Positions 1 to 8,557 of a stretch of DNA of 43,807 nt are shown piece after piece; within the stretch, counting starts at the first letter, position 1; every line of letters starts with the position of its first letter. Where the stretch lies: positions 1-43,807 of the forward strand of contig JAVVWR010000018.1 in NCBI GenBank assembly GCA_036652035.1, read 5' to 3'. Origin of the DNA: JAEZVV01 sp036652035 (GTDB lineage Bacteria > Pseudomonadota > Gammaproteobacteria > Burkholderiales > Burkholderiaceae_F). The translations under genes were made by a program, and so were the position numbers. The notes under the pieces were generated by a model. The model saw only the letters and a program-made list of their open reading frames with translations, was not told the origin of the DNA and did no database searches.

Positions 1-635
1 TTGTAGAGGTCAAGGTAGACCGCCAAGGTTGCCGTGATGTAGTTGGTTTCGCCGCCGTTGACGATGCGCGAGAGGTCGTAGAGCAGGAAGGCCGAAAACA
101 GCACCACGGCGAGGGTCGAGATCGTCAGTGCCAGGGCTGGGATCTGCAGGAACATGTTGGCCACCATCGCCGCCAGCAGGGCGATGATCGCGACAAACAA
201 GAACTGCCCCATGCCCGAGAAATCCCGCTTGGTGGTGGTGACAAAAGCCGCGAGCGAGAAAAACACCACGGCCGTGCCGCCGCCCGCGAGCGCGATCAAT
301 TCGCCGCCGTTGGCCAGGCCCAGCGCAACCCGCAACAGGCCCGAGAGCATCAGGCCCATGAAGAAGGTGAAACCCAGCAGCAGAGCTACGCCCCAGCCGC
401 TGTTCTTGGTGCGCTCGATGCCCCAGAAGAAGCCGAAGGCGATGGCAAGGAACAGGACAAAGCTGATAAAGGGGCTGCCCGCCATCAGACTGAAATTGAA
501 CGACACGCCCAGCCAAGCGCCGGCAAGGGTCGGTAGCAGAGAAAAGGCCAGCAGCCAGTAGGTGTTGCGCAGGACGCGGTTGCGGCTGGCGTCGGCCGTC
601 AGGGCTGGGGAGTGCAGGCTGGTCGGTGTATTCAT
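1..635 (-). CDS. BAX inhibitor-1/YccA family membrane protein (partial)
   Basis: Reading the minus strand from the ATG at 635 gives an open frame that runs off the left edge of the window, so the C-terminus is missing. The protein begins MNTPTSLHSPAL and continues with a chain of hydrophobic segments (for example LLAFSLLPTLAGAWLGVSF, FISFVLFLAIAFGFFWGIE, ALTISTLAVVLFSAFLLYD). Near the cut it has LLYDLSRIVNGGETNYITA, which resembles the conserved late part of the YccA/BI-1 family. These are inner-membrane proteins; E. coli YccA modulates the FtsH protease, whose partners HflK/HflC are encoded later in this window. An AGGAGA ribosome-binding site lies just upstream of the ATG. It is divergent from ndk. 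The family call is firm; the exact subfamily is not. Confidence 0.88.
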   Translation of the reverse strand, partial: MNTPTSLHSPALTADASRNRVLRNTYWLLAFSLLPTLAGAWLGVSFNFSLMAGSPFISFVLFLAIAFGFFWGIERTKNSGWGVALLLGFTFFMGLMLSGLLRVALGLANGGELIALAGGGTAVVFFSLAAFVTTTKRDFSGMGQFLFVAIIALLAAMVANMFLQIPALALTISTLAVVLFSAFLLYDLSRIVNGGETNYITATLAVYLDLY

Positions 636-917
636 GGGTTGAGGTCTCCTCGCGTAAGCGCGGTTGAGTCATTCTCTCATGCAAGCAAGGCCGGTGTATC
701 GGCGCGATCCCGGCTGCGAAGGCCTTGCGGCGAGTGGAGAAAGGCTGAGATGCACGTGTCGCGTGCTAAACTCCAAGCCTGACTACAGGTCGGCAAGTCA
801 TTCATTTGACAAGATTTTTCGGTCACGCAACGGTTGTCGCAGCGGTGTTGGTTCCTGCTGAGGTGCTCGGGCGTGGCCCGATGTCGTTACCTCATCCAAC
901 CCAACCAAGAGAACACC

Positions 918-1343
918 ATGGCCGTTGAACGCACCCTCTCGATCATCAAGCCCGATGCCGTCGCCAAGAACGTGATTGGCAAAATCTACTCGCGCTTTGA
1001 AACCAATGGTCTGACGATCGTTGCCTCGCGCATGGCCTGGCTGTCGCGCGGCGAAGCCGAAGCCTTCTACGGCGTGCACCGTGAGCGCCCCTTCTTCAAG
1101 GCGCTGGTTGACTTCATGATCTCGGGTCCGGTCATGATCCAAGTGCTCGAAGGCGAAGGCGCGATCGCCAAGAACCGCGACCTGATGGGCGCGACCGACC
1201 CGAAGAAGGCCGAGGCCGGCACGATCCGCGCCGATTTCGCCGACTCGATCGACGCTAACGCTGTCCACGGCTCTGACGCCGCCGAGACCGCTGCCAACGA
1301 GATCGCGTTCTTCTTCCCCCAGATGAACGTTTACTCGCGTTAA
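918..1343 (+). CDS. ndk: Nucleoside diphosphate kinase
   Basis: The product is 141 aa, the usual bacterial Ndk length. It transfers the gamma-phosphate of ATP to other nucleoside diphosphates through a phospho-histidine intermediate in the cytoplasm. The N-terminus MAVERTLSIIKPDAV and the active-site segment NAVHGSDAAETA, with catalytic His117, are both present. The open frame extends upstream to 834, but the family N-terminus and the purine-rich AAGAGAA upstream favour the ATG at 918. It heads the long plus-strand block and is followed 20 nt later by rlmN. The 282 nt upstream separate it from the divergent BI-1 gene; I found no strong promoter there, only a TGCTAAACT at 764-772 without a matching -35. 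Confidence 0.97.
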   Translation: MAVERTLSIIKPDAVAKNVIGKIYSRFETNGLTIVASRMAWLSRGEAEAFYGVHRERPFFKALVDFMISGPVMIQVLEGEGAIAKNRDLMGATDPKKAEAGTIRADFADSIDANAVHGSDAAETAANEIAFFFPQMNVYSR

Positions 1344-1363
1344 TCGCCACTGACTGACTCAGC

Positions 1364-2497
1364 ATGACCGACTCACGCGTCAATCTGCTCGATTTCGATG
1401 TCGAAGGACTCACGGCGTATTGCCAGTCCCTCGGCGAGAAGCCGTTCCGTGCCAAGCAACTCGCTCGCTGGATCCACCGGCGCGGTGCGAGCGGGTTCGA
1501 CGCGATGAGTGATCTTGCCAAGAGTCTGCGTGGCAAGCTGGCCGACGTGGCCGAGGTGCGAGCGCCCACGGTGATTCGCGACTCGACCTCGTCGGACGGC
1601 ACGCGCAAGTGGCTGCTCGATGTTGGCAACGGCAATGCGATCGAGACGGTGTTCATCCCCGAAGACGATCGCGGCACCTTGTGCATCTCGACCCAGGCCG
1701 GCTGCGCGATGAATTGCCTGTTCTGCTCGACCGGCAAGCAGGGCTTTAACCGCAATCTGACGACGGCCGAGATCATCGGCCAGCTCTGGCACGCCGAGCA
1801 TGCGCTGCGCGCCACTCGCGGCATCACCGACGAGAACGAGCGCGTCATCACCAACGTCGTGATGATGGGCATGGGCGAGCCGCTGCAAAACCTCGATGCG
1901 GTGGTGCCGGCGCTGCGCCTGATGCTCGACGACCACGCCTACGGCCTGTCGCGCCGGCGCGTGACCGTCTCGACCTCGGGCCTGGTGCGCCAGATCGACA
2001 AGCTCGCGCAACTCGCTCCGGTGGCGTTGGCCGTGTCTCTGCACGCCCCCAACGATGAGCTGCGCGACCAGTTGGTGCCGCTCAACAAGAAACACCCGCT
2101 GGCCGACCTGATGGCCGCCTGCCAGCGCTACCTCGAATTTGCGCCGCGTGATTTCGTGACCTTCGAATACGTGATGATCGAAGGCATGAACGACGGTGTG
2201 CGGCACGCCGACCAGTTGATCAAGCTGGTGCGCGACGTGCCGTGCAAGTTCAACCTGATTCCGTTCAACCCGTTCCCGGGGTCGGATCTGCGCCGCTCAC
2301 CGATCGAGCGAGTGCGCGCCTTTGCCCAGCGTCTCAATGACGCCGGGATCGTCACCACCATCCGCAAGACGCGCGGCGACGATATCGACGCCGCCTGTGG
2401 TCAGCTCGCCGGGGAGGTCAAGGACCGCACCCGCCTGGCCGAGCGTCTTGACGCCCAGCGACGCGCGATTCCGATCGCGGCCGCTCCCCGCCATTGA
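1364..2497 (+). CDS. rlmN: 23S rRNA (A2503)/tRNA (A37) C2 methyltransferase
   Basis: This 377-aa radical SAM enzyme methylates C2 of A2503 in 23S rRNA and A37 of some tRNAs. The CxxxCxxC cluster is at C114, C118 and C121 (GCAMNCLFCSTG). The motif GMGEPLQN and the C-terminal KTRGDDIDAACGQL are present, the latter placing the catalytic methyl-carrying cysteine at C345. Length and motif order are normal for the family. The ndk-rlmN-pilF-rodZ-ispG-hisS order is the usual proteobacterial context. The downstream pilF starts almost immediately, so the genes are probably co-transcribed. Confidence 0.97.
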   Translation: MTDSRVNLLDFDVEGLTAYCQSLGEKPFRAKQLARWIHRRGASGFDAMSDLAKSLRGKLADVAEVRAPTVIRDSTSSDGTRKWLLDVGNGNAIETVFIPEDDRGTLCISTQAGCAMNCLFCSTGKQGFNRNLTTAEIIGQLWHAEHALRATRGITDENERVITNVVMMGMGEPLQNLDAVVPALRLMLDDHAYGLSRRRVTVSTSGLVRQIDKLAQLAPVALAVSLHAPNDELRDQLVPLNKKHPLADLMAACQRYLEFAPRDFVTFEYVMIEGMNDGVRHADQLIKLVRDVPCKFNLIPFNPFPGSDLRRSPIERVRAFAQRLNDAGIVTTIRKTRGDDIDAACGQLAGEVKDRTRLAERLDAQRRAIPIAAAPRH

Positions 2498-2508
2498 GTG
2501 CTTCCTCC

Positions 2509-3309
2509 ATGCGCCTGCTAGTCCTGTCGCTGGTCGCTGCTCTCGCACTGTCGGCCTGCCAGACCACGACCACCACCACGGTCGACGGTCAAGTGGTCGC
2601 GCAGACGTCGGGGCCAACCGCCAATGTTCCGCGCGAGAAAGCCGAGCGCGCTCGCGCTCGGCTGGAGCTGGCGGCGGCGTATTACCGCAGCGGCCAGATG
2701 GCGATCGCGCTCGAGGAGACGGGGCGTGCGCTCGAGCTTGATCCGCGCAACGCCGCCGCCTACGGTTTTCAGGGCTTGATCTACAACGAGCTGGGGGATC
2801 GCGCCCAGGCCGAAAGCAGCTTCGCGCGTGCTTTGCAGATCGAGCCTGCCAACCCCGATATCAACAACAACTACGGCTGGCTTTTGTGTCGTAACGGTCG
2901 TCCGCTCGACTCGATCGCTTATTTCGATCGTGCCATTCGTGACCCCCTGTACGCCACGCCAGCGCGCGCTTTGCAGAACGCAGGGTCGTGCTTGGCTGCG
3001 CTGAAAGACTGGGCTGGCGCCGAGGCGTACCTGCGTCGCGCCTACGAGCTCGAGCCCGGCAATCCGAATGTCCAATACGAGGCTGCGCGCGTGGCGATCG
3101 CGCGCGCTGACCTGGAGCACGCTCACCGCTACTACCAGCAGCTCACCCGCAACGGCGAGAACTCGGCCGCCGTGCTCTGGCTCGGCGTGCGTCTGGCCCG
3201 CGTTTCGGGCGACTTCCGCACCGAGGCGCGCCGTGCACGCGAGTTGAGCGAAAAGTACCCCGGCTCGCCCGAGGTGTTTCGTTTGCAGAAAGGGGACTTC
3301 AATGACTGA
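2509..3309 (+). CDS. pilF: Type IV pilus biogenesis/stability lipoprotein PilF (PilW)
   Basis: This TPR lipoprotein is of the kind needed for PilQ secretin assembly at the outer membrane. From the ATG at 2509 the protein begins MRLLVLSLVAALALSACQT, a lipoprotein signal with lipobox LSAC and the lipidated Cys at 17. A TTG at 2494, overlapping the rlmN stop, is an in-frame alternative that would add five residues. The mature part is built of tetratricopeptide repeats (for example AAAYGFQGLIYNELGDRAQA and PDINNNYGWLLCRNGRP). Its stop overlaps the start of rodZ by 8 nt, so the two are translationally coupled. No other pilus genes lie in the window. Confidence 0.9.
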   Translation: MRLLVLSLVAALALSACQTTTTTTVDGQVVAQTSGPTANVPREKAERARARLELAAAYYRSGQMAIALEETGRALELDPRNAAAYGFQGLIYNELGDRAQAESSFARALQIEPANPDINNNYGWLLCRNGRPLDSIAYFDRAIRDPLYATPARALQNAGSCLAALKDWAGAEAYLRRAYELEPGNPNVQYEAARVAIARADLEHAHRYYQQLTRNGENSAAVLWLGVRLARVSGDFRTEARRARELSEKYPGSPEVFRLQKGDFND

Positions 3310-4102
3310 GGCCCAAGACGAATCGACTCCTTCGATCCCGGCGCCCAGCGCCGAGACCTCGCCGGACTCCGCACCGGGTTTTGGCGCGCAACTGCGGACC
3401 GAACGTGAGCGTCAAAGTCTGACCATCGGTGACATGGTGGCGCGGTTGCGCCTGCATCCGAATCAGGTGCGGGCGATCGAGGAAGAAGACGTTGCCGCCT
3501 TGCCCGGCCCGGCTTATGTACGCGGCTTCGTGCGCAGCTACGCCCGCAATCTGGGTCTTGCGCCAGAGCCCTTGCTGGCCGACGTGGCACGCAAGCTTGG
3601 CGAGGTGCCAGTGGCCGTTGACGCGATGGCGGATGACTCGCCTCGCTCCCCTGTGCGGGATGCTGCGCGCGAACAGAATTCCCGCCGCGTGGTTCTGATC
3701 GGTGCCGTGCTTGGCATGGCCTTGTTGGCCGTGATCGGCTGGCTTGCGACCCGGCCCGAGTCCCCCGCACCGGTTGCCGTGATGGCGCCGGCCGCTCCGG
3801 TGCTTGAGGTTCCGGCCGTGGCCGAGCCGGTGGCACCGGAGATCGAGGCGGTGTCCGTGCCACCGGCGCCGCTTCTCAAACTGACGGCAAGCGGGCGCTC
3901 GTGGGTCAAGGTGGAAGGCTCCGACAACGTGATTTTGCTCGAACAACTGCTCGAGCCCAATGCCGAGGAAGTGGTCGAAGGCATTCCGCCCTTGACGGTG
4001 GTGATTGGTGATGCTTCGCGCGTCAAGGTCGAGTTGCGTGGTGAGCCGGTCAATATCACGCCGTTCACGCAGAAGAACGTGGCGCGCCTGCGTCTGGAGT
4101 GA
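3302..4102 (+). CDS. rodZ: RodZ-like cytoskeletal HTH protein
   Basis: This 266-aa bitopic protein has the RodZ layout. An N-terminal helix-turn-helix domain of the RodZ/HTH_25 type covers about residues 28-98 (FGAQLRTERERQSLTIGDM, LPGPAYVRGFVRSYARNLGL). One membrane segment follows at about 129-149 (RVVLIGAVLGMALLAVIGWL). A proline/alanine/valine-rich linker leads to a C-terminal DUF4115 domain ending in ITPFTQKNVARLRLE. RodZ links the MreB cytoskeleton to the envelope and supports rod shape. The position between pilF and ispG is conserved in proteobacteria. It overlaps the end of pilF. Confidence 0.9.
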   Translation: MTEAQDESTPSIPAPSAETSPDSAPGFGAQLRTERERQSLTIGDMVARLRLHPNQVRAIEEEDVAALPGPAYVRGFVRSYARNLGLAPEPLLADVARKLGEVPVAVDAMADDSPRSPVRDAAREQNSRRVVLIGAVLGMALLAVIGWLATRPESPAPVAVMAPAAPVLEVPAVAEPVAPEIEAVSVPPAPLLKLTASGRSWVKVEGSDNVILLEQLLEPNAEEVVEGIPPLTVVIGDASRVKVELRGEPVNITPFTQKNVARLRLE

Positions 4103-4127
4103 CTTAGTGAAGACGAGCGACCAAGCC

Positions 4128-5420
4128 ATGCAGGCGCCGGCGGCCAGTTCGGAGAGCGCAGGCGCGGCCATGCGCCGCACCACGCGTCAGGTCGAGGTGC
4201 GGTGGGGCCATCGAGTGGTTCGGGTGGGCGGCAACGCGCCGGTGCTGGTGCAGTCCATGACCAACACCGACACGGCCGATGCCATCGCCACCGCAATCCA
4301 GATCAAGGAGCTTGCTCTCGCCGGTTCGGAAGCGGTGCGCATCACCGTCAATTCGCCCGAGGCCGCCGCCGAAGTCGCGGCGATCCGCGAGCAGCTCGAC
4401 CGCATGGGGATTGACGTGCCGCTGGTGGGCGACTTCCACTACAACGGCCACAAGCTGCTGACGCAATATCCCGAGTGCGCGCAGGCTCTCTCGAAGTACC
4501 GCATCAACCCCGGCAACCTTGGCAAGGGCGCGCGGCGCGACGACAACTTCGCGCAGATGATCGAGGTGGCGTGCCGCTTCGACAAGCCGGTACGGATCGG
4601 CGTGAACTGGGGCTCGCTCGACCAGGAACTGCTCGCGCGCATGATGGACGAGAACGCCCGCAGTACCGCCCCGCTCGACGGCAAAGCCGTCTTGCGCGAA
4701 GCCTTGGTGCGCTCGGCGATCGACAGCGCGCGGCGAGCTGAAGAACTGGGCCTGGGGGGCAACAAGATCGTGCTCTCGGCCAAGGTGAGCGGCGTGCAGG
4801 ATCTGATCGCGGTCTATGGCGAACTCTCACGCCGCTGCGATTACCCCTTGCATTTGGGCTTGACCGAAGCCGGCATGGGCAGCAAGGGCATCGTCGCCTC
4901 GAGCGCGGCGCTGTCCGTTTTGCTGCAGCAAGGCATTGGCGACACCATCCGTGTCTCGCTGACTCCCGCGCCGGGTGAGTCGCGCACGACCGAGGTTCAG
5001 GTCGCCCAGGAAATCCTGCAGGCGTTGGGGCTGCGAGCGTTTACGCCGCAAGTGGTCGCTTGCCCGGGTTGCGGCCGTACCACCAGCACGGTGTTTCAGG
5101 AACTCGCGCAAAAGATCCAGACCTTTCTGCGTGAGCAGATGCCGGTGTGGCGTGCCGATTTCCCGGGCGTGGAGACCATGAACGTCGCGGTGATGGGCTG
5201 TGTGGTCAACGGGCCGGGCGAGAGCAAGCATGCCAATATCGGAATCTCGCTGCCGGGAACCGGAGAGACGCCAGTGGCGCCGGTCTTTATCGATGGCGAG
5301 CGTTCGGTGACCCTCAAAGGCGAGGGCATCGCCGAAGAATTCCAATCGATCGTCGAGAATTACGTGCGTCGTACCTACAGCCGCCAGCCGTTGGTGGCCG
5401 TGGCCGACGAGCCAGCCTAA
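4128..5420 (+). CDS. ispG: 4-hydroxy-3-methylbut-2-en-1-yl diphosphate synthase
   Basis: IspG is the [4Fe-4S] enzyme of the non-mevalonate pathway that converts MEcPP to HMBPP. The early motif VLVQSMTNTDT, the central LGLTEAGMGSKG, and the cluster cysteines in ACPGCGRTTS and MGCVVNGPGE are all present. The frame is open from 4005 inside rodZ, so the start must be chosen: ATG at 4128 gives 430 aa, while GTG at 4107 would add seven residues. Neither has a strong ribosome-binding site, so the start is uncertain by a few codons. hisS follows 7 nt after the stop. Confidence 0.95.
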   Translation: MQAPAASSESAGAAMRRTTRQVEVRWGHRVVRVGGNAPVLVQSMTNTDTADAIATAIQIKELALAGSEAVRITVNSPEAAAEVAAIREQLDRMGIDVPLVGDFHYNGHKLLTQYPECAQALSKYRINPGNLGKGARRDDNFAQMIEVACRFDKPVRIGVNWGSLDQELLARMMDENARSTAPLDGKAVLREALVRSAIDSARRAEELGLGGNKIVLSAKVSGVQDLIAVYGELSRRCDYPLHLGLTEAGMGSKGIVASSAALSVLLQQGIGDTIRVSLTPAPGESRTTEVQVAQEILQALGLRAFTPQVVACPGCGRTTSTVFQELAQKIQTFLREQMPVWRADFPGVETMNVAVMGCVVNGPGESKHANIGISLPGTGETPVAPVFIDGERSVTLKGEGIAEEFQSIVENYVRRTYSRQPLVAVADEPA

Positions 5421-5427
5421 GAAACCA

Positions 5428-6738
5428 ATGTCGAAACAGAAACTCGCCGCGGTGCGCGGCATGAACGATTTGCTGCCGGCCGACGCGCCGCTGTGGGAGG
5501 CCTTTGAGGCCACCGCGGTCGATGTGTTGAAGGGCTACGGCTACCAGCAGATCCGCACCCCCATCCTTGAGCACACGGCGGTCTTTACGCGCGGCATCGG
5601 CGAGGTCACCGACATTGTCGAGAAGGAGATGTATTCCTTCACCGACCAGTTGAATGGTGAGCAGCTCACCCTGCGCCCGGAGAATACGGCGGCGGTGGTG
5701 CGCGCGACGATCGAGCACAACCTGCTCTACGACGCCCCGCGCCGCCTCTGGTACATGGGCCCGATGTTCCGCCACGAGCGTCCGCAGCGCGGCCGCTACC
5801 GGCAGTTCCACCAGCTTGGTGCCGAGGCGCTGGGTTTTGGCGGGCCGGATGTCGACGCCGAACAAATCCTGTTGTTGCGCCGCCTGTGGGAAGCGCTCGG
5901 CATTGGTCCGGTGCGGCTTGAGCTCAATTCGCTCGGCGCTCTCGATGAGCGCGCGGCACACCGTGCCGCTCTGATCGACTACTTCGAATCTCACGCCGAG
6001 CTGCTCGACGCTGACGCCAAGCGCCGTCTGCACACCAATCCGCTGCGGATTCTCGACACCAAGAATCCGACGATGCAGGCGATGGTCGAAGGCGCACCGC
6101 GCCTGCTCGACTACCTGGGCGGCGACTCGCTTGCCTTCCTGCGCCGGCTCGAGTCGCTGCTGTCGGCCGCCGGGGTTGATTACTCGATCAACCCGCGTCT
6201 GGTGCGTGGCCTCGATTACTACAACCACACCGTGTTCGAGTGGATCACCGACCAGCTCGGCGCCCAGGGCACGATCTGCGGCGGCGGTCGCTACGATCCG
6301 CTGGTCGAGATGCTGGGTGGCAAGCCCGCTCCCGGCTGCGGCTTTGCGATGGGGATCGAGCGCGTGATCGAGCTGATGCGCGAGGCCGATGTGGTCAAGA
6401 CGCCGCCCGCGTGTGACGTCTATGTTCTGCACCAGGGCGGCGACACGCTGATCCCTGCGATGGCTGCGGCCGAGCGCCTGCGCGACGAAGGCGTCGACGT
6501 GATCGTCCATGGCGGTGAGGCCAGCCTCAAGTCGCAGATGAAGAAGGCCGACGCGAGTGGTGCGGAGTTCGCTGTCATCCTCGGCGAGACCGAAGCTGCG
6601 GCGGGCGCTGCAGCCGTCAAGGGCCTGCGCGCGCGTGGCGACAATGCAGTGTTTGCCCAGCAGCAGGTGCTGCCGCTGGCGGAACTGACCGAGCGCGTCG
6701 TCGATGCGCTGGTTGACTACACGATCAACGAAGTCTGA
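5428..6738 (+). CDS. hisS: Histidyl-tRNA synthetase
   Basis: This 436-aa class II synthetase charges tRNA-His. It begins MSKQKLAAVRGMNDLLP. Motif 2 is FRHERPQRGRYRQFHQLG at about residues 114-131. The histidine-specific segment LVRGLDYYNHTVFEW and the glycine-rich GGGRYDPLVEMLGG with GFAMGIERV (motif 3) follow. The C-terminal anticodon-binding domain is complete. HisZ, a catalytically inactive paralogue, is encoded further along at 13884. Confidence 0.97.
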   Translation: MSKQKLAAVRGMNDLLPADAPLWEAFEATAVDVLKGYGYQQIRTPILEHTAVFTRGIGEVTDIVEKEMYSFTDQLNGEQLTLRPENTAAVVRATIEHNLLYDAPRRLWYMGPMFRHERPQRGRYRQFHQLGAEALGFGGPDVDAEQILLLRRLWEALGIGPVRLELNSLGALDERAAHRAALIDYFESHAELLDADAKRRLHTNPLRILDTKNPTMQAMVEGAPRLLDYLGGDSLAFLRRLESLLSAAGVDYSINPRLVRGLDYYNHTVFEWITDQLGAQGTICGGGRYDPLVEMLGGKPAPGCGFAMGIERVIELMREADVVKTPPACDVYVLHQGGDTLIPAMAAAERLRDEGVDVIVHGGEASLKSQMKKADASGAEFAVILGETEAAAGAAAVKGLRARGDNAVFAQQQVLPLAELTERVVDALVDYTINEV

Positions 6739-6746
6739 GGACATTC

Positions 6747-7379
6747 ATGGCATACGACCTCGAGGAACAGGAATCCCTCGCCGAGATGAAAGCGTGGTGG
6801 GACAAGTACGGCACCTTCGTGCTGTCGGTCGTCACCGTCGTGCTGCTTGCCATTGCCGCCTGGAACGGCTGGAACTGGTACCAGCGCAACCAGGCCGCCC
6901 AAGCCGCGGCGGCCTACAGCCAGCTCGAGATCGCGATCAACGCCAAGGATTCCGCTCGCGCCAAGGAAATCGCCGGCTCGATCATGGACAAGTACAGCGG
7001 CTCGATCTACGGCTCGCTGACCGCGCTGCAGGCGGCCAAGCTCAACTACGACCTGGGTGATGCGGCCGCCGCCAAGGCGCAGCTGACCTGGGTGGTCGAC
7101 AAGTCGGGTCATGACGAACTGGGCCTGATCGCCCGCGTCCGTCTCGCCGGCATCCTGCTCGACGAGAAGCAATACGACGCAGCCTTGAAGGCGCTCGAAG
7201 GCAAGGCCGTGGGTCCGCAGGCCGTGAGCATTGCCGACCGCCGTGGCGATGTTCTCGCCGCTCAAGGCAAGCCCGACGAGGCCCGTGCCGCGTGGGAATC
7301 CGCGCTTGCCGCGAACGATGCTCAACATCCGCTGCGCCCGCTGATTCAGCTCAAGCTCGATGCGCTGCCCGCTAAGTAA
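6747..7379 (+). CDS. yfgM: YfgM-type TPR membrane protein (SecYEG/BamB neighbour)
   Basis: The product is 210 aa. A short cytoplasmic N-terminus (MAYDLEEQESLAEMKAWWDK) precedes one membrane segment at about residues 22-43. The rest is a periplasmic domain of TPR-like helices (AKLNYDLGDAAAAKAQL, GDVLAAQGKPDEARAAWESA). YfgM in E. coli associates with the SecYEG translocon and periplasmic chaperones and is encoded between hisS and bamB, exactly as here. Start ATG 6747 has AGGA upstream and lies 8 nt after hisS. Confidence 0.9.
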   Translation: MAYDLEEQESLAEMKAWWDKYGTFVLSVVTVVLLAIAAWNGWNWYQRNQAAQAAAAYSQLEIAINAKDSARAKEIAGSIMDKYSGSIYGSLTALQAAKLNYDLGDAAAAKAQLTWVVDKSGHDELGLIARVRLAGILLDEKQYDAALKALEGKAVGPQAVSIADRRGDVLAAQGKPDEARAAWESALAANDAQHPLRPLIQLKLDALPAK

Positions 7380-7403
7380 GACCAAGCCAGGAATCCATTG
7401 ATC

Positions 7404-8555
7404 ATGCGTCTCGTGTTTCGCGCCGCCGGCCTGCTTGCCGCCCTTGCCCTGACGGGTTGCTCCTCCCTGCCGAGCTGGCTTGGAGGCTCCTCTGCCAAGT
7501 CCGGCCGCGAGCCGGCCGAACTGCTTGATTTCAAGACCACGGCCAGCGTCAAGACGGTGTGGCGGGCCTCGATCGGCAAGAGCGGCGAAGCCTTCCTGCA
7601 GCCGGCCGTGACCGAGAACGCGGTTTACGCCGCCGCCGCCAAGGGTGAGTTGGTGCGACTGGCGCCGACCACGGGGCAGCCCGTCTGGAGCGTCAAGACG
7701 GAGGCGCCGATTGCCGCCGGTGTTGGCAGCGACGGTTTCACCGTGGCCGTCGGCACTGCCGCGGGCGAGTTGCTGGCCTATGACGCCGAAGGCAAGCTGC
7801 GCTGGCGGGTGGCGCTGACGAGCGAATTGGCCTCTGCGCCCTTGGTGGGGCAGGGCCTGGTTGTGGTGCGCTCGAGCGACAACCGTGTTGCTGCGTTCGA
7901 TGCCGAGACCGGCAAGCGGCGCTGGATCTTCCAACGTCAGAGCCCGGCTCTGACGGTGCGCCTGCCGACAGCGCTCGCTTTCGCGGGTGATTTCATTCTG
8001 GTTGGCCAACCCAACGGGCGACTGGCGGCGGTGGCGGTGAGCAACGGCGCGGTGCGCTGGGACTCGGCCGTGGCCGAAGCGCGTGGCGCCACCGAAGTCG
8101 AGCGCCTGGCCGACGTGGTCGGCGCACCCTGGGTGGAAGCGGGCGAGACTTGCGCGGCCGCCTTCCAGGGCCGGGTGGCGTGCTTTGACGCGAGCGCGGG
8201 CACGCTGCGCTGGAGCCGCGAAGTCGATGCCACTGCCGGCCCGGGTGGTGATGCGCGCCAGATTTACGTGGTCGATGCCAAGTCGACCGTCTCGGCCTTC
8301 TCGCGCGCCAGCGGTGCGAGCGCGTGGAAGACCGACAAGCTGCAATGGCGCGATGTGGCCGCTCCCCTGGCGCTCAAGCGCGCCGTGGTGGTGGGCGACA
8401 CCAAGGGCTATGTGCATTTCCTTTCGCCAGACAATGGCGACTTCATTGCCCGCATTCAGCTCGATGGCGCGATTGTCGTGCCGCCGCAGCCGCTTGCCGG
8501 CGGTGCCCTGATTCAGACGAGCAGCGGTGACATCGCGCTTGTCGTTGTGGAGTAA
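7404..8555 (+). CDS. bamB: Outer membrane assembly lipoprotein BamB
   Basis: BamB is the beta-propeller lipoprotein of the BAM complex that inserts beta-barrel proteins into the outer membrane. From ATG 7404 the signal is MRLVFRAAGLLAALALTGC, lipobox LTGC, lipidated Cys19. Repeated PQQ-like blades follow (GQPVWSVKTEAPIAAGVG, GKLRWRVALTSELASAPLV, AGTLRWSREVDA). A TTG at 7398 is in frame, two codons earlier, and sits at a better distance from AGGA, so the true start may be there. The stop is immediately followed by der. Confidence 0.93.
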   Translation: MRLVFRAAGLLAALALTGCSSLPSWLGGSSAKSGREPAELLDFKTTASVKTVWRASIGKSGEAFLQPAVTENAVYAAAAKGELVRLAPTTGQPVWSVKTEAPIAAGVGSDGFTVAVGTAAGELLAYDAEGKLRWRVALTSELASAPLVGQGLVVVRSSDNRVAAFDAETGKRRWIFQRQSPALTVRLPTALAFAGDFILVGQPNGRLAAVAVSNGAVRWDSAVAEARGATEVERLADVVGAPWVEAGETCAAAFQGRVACFDASAGTLRWSREVDATAGPGGDARQIYVVDAKSTVSAFSRASGASAWKTDKLQWRDVAAPLALKRAVVVGDTKGYVHFLSPDNGDFIARIQLDGAIVVPPQPLAGGALIQTSSGDIALVVVE

Positions 8556-8557
8556 CT

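Noticed and set aside
10..684. A 224-codon minus-strand open frame across the left edge
   Set aside because: It is a shifted frame of the BI-1/YccA-like gene; the neighbouring frame starting at 635 gives a proper membrane protein with a ribosome-binding site.
764..772. TGCTAAACT upstream of ndk as a promoter
   Set aside because: No -35 at a usual distance; evidence too thin to list.
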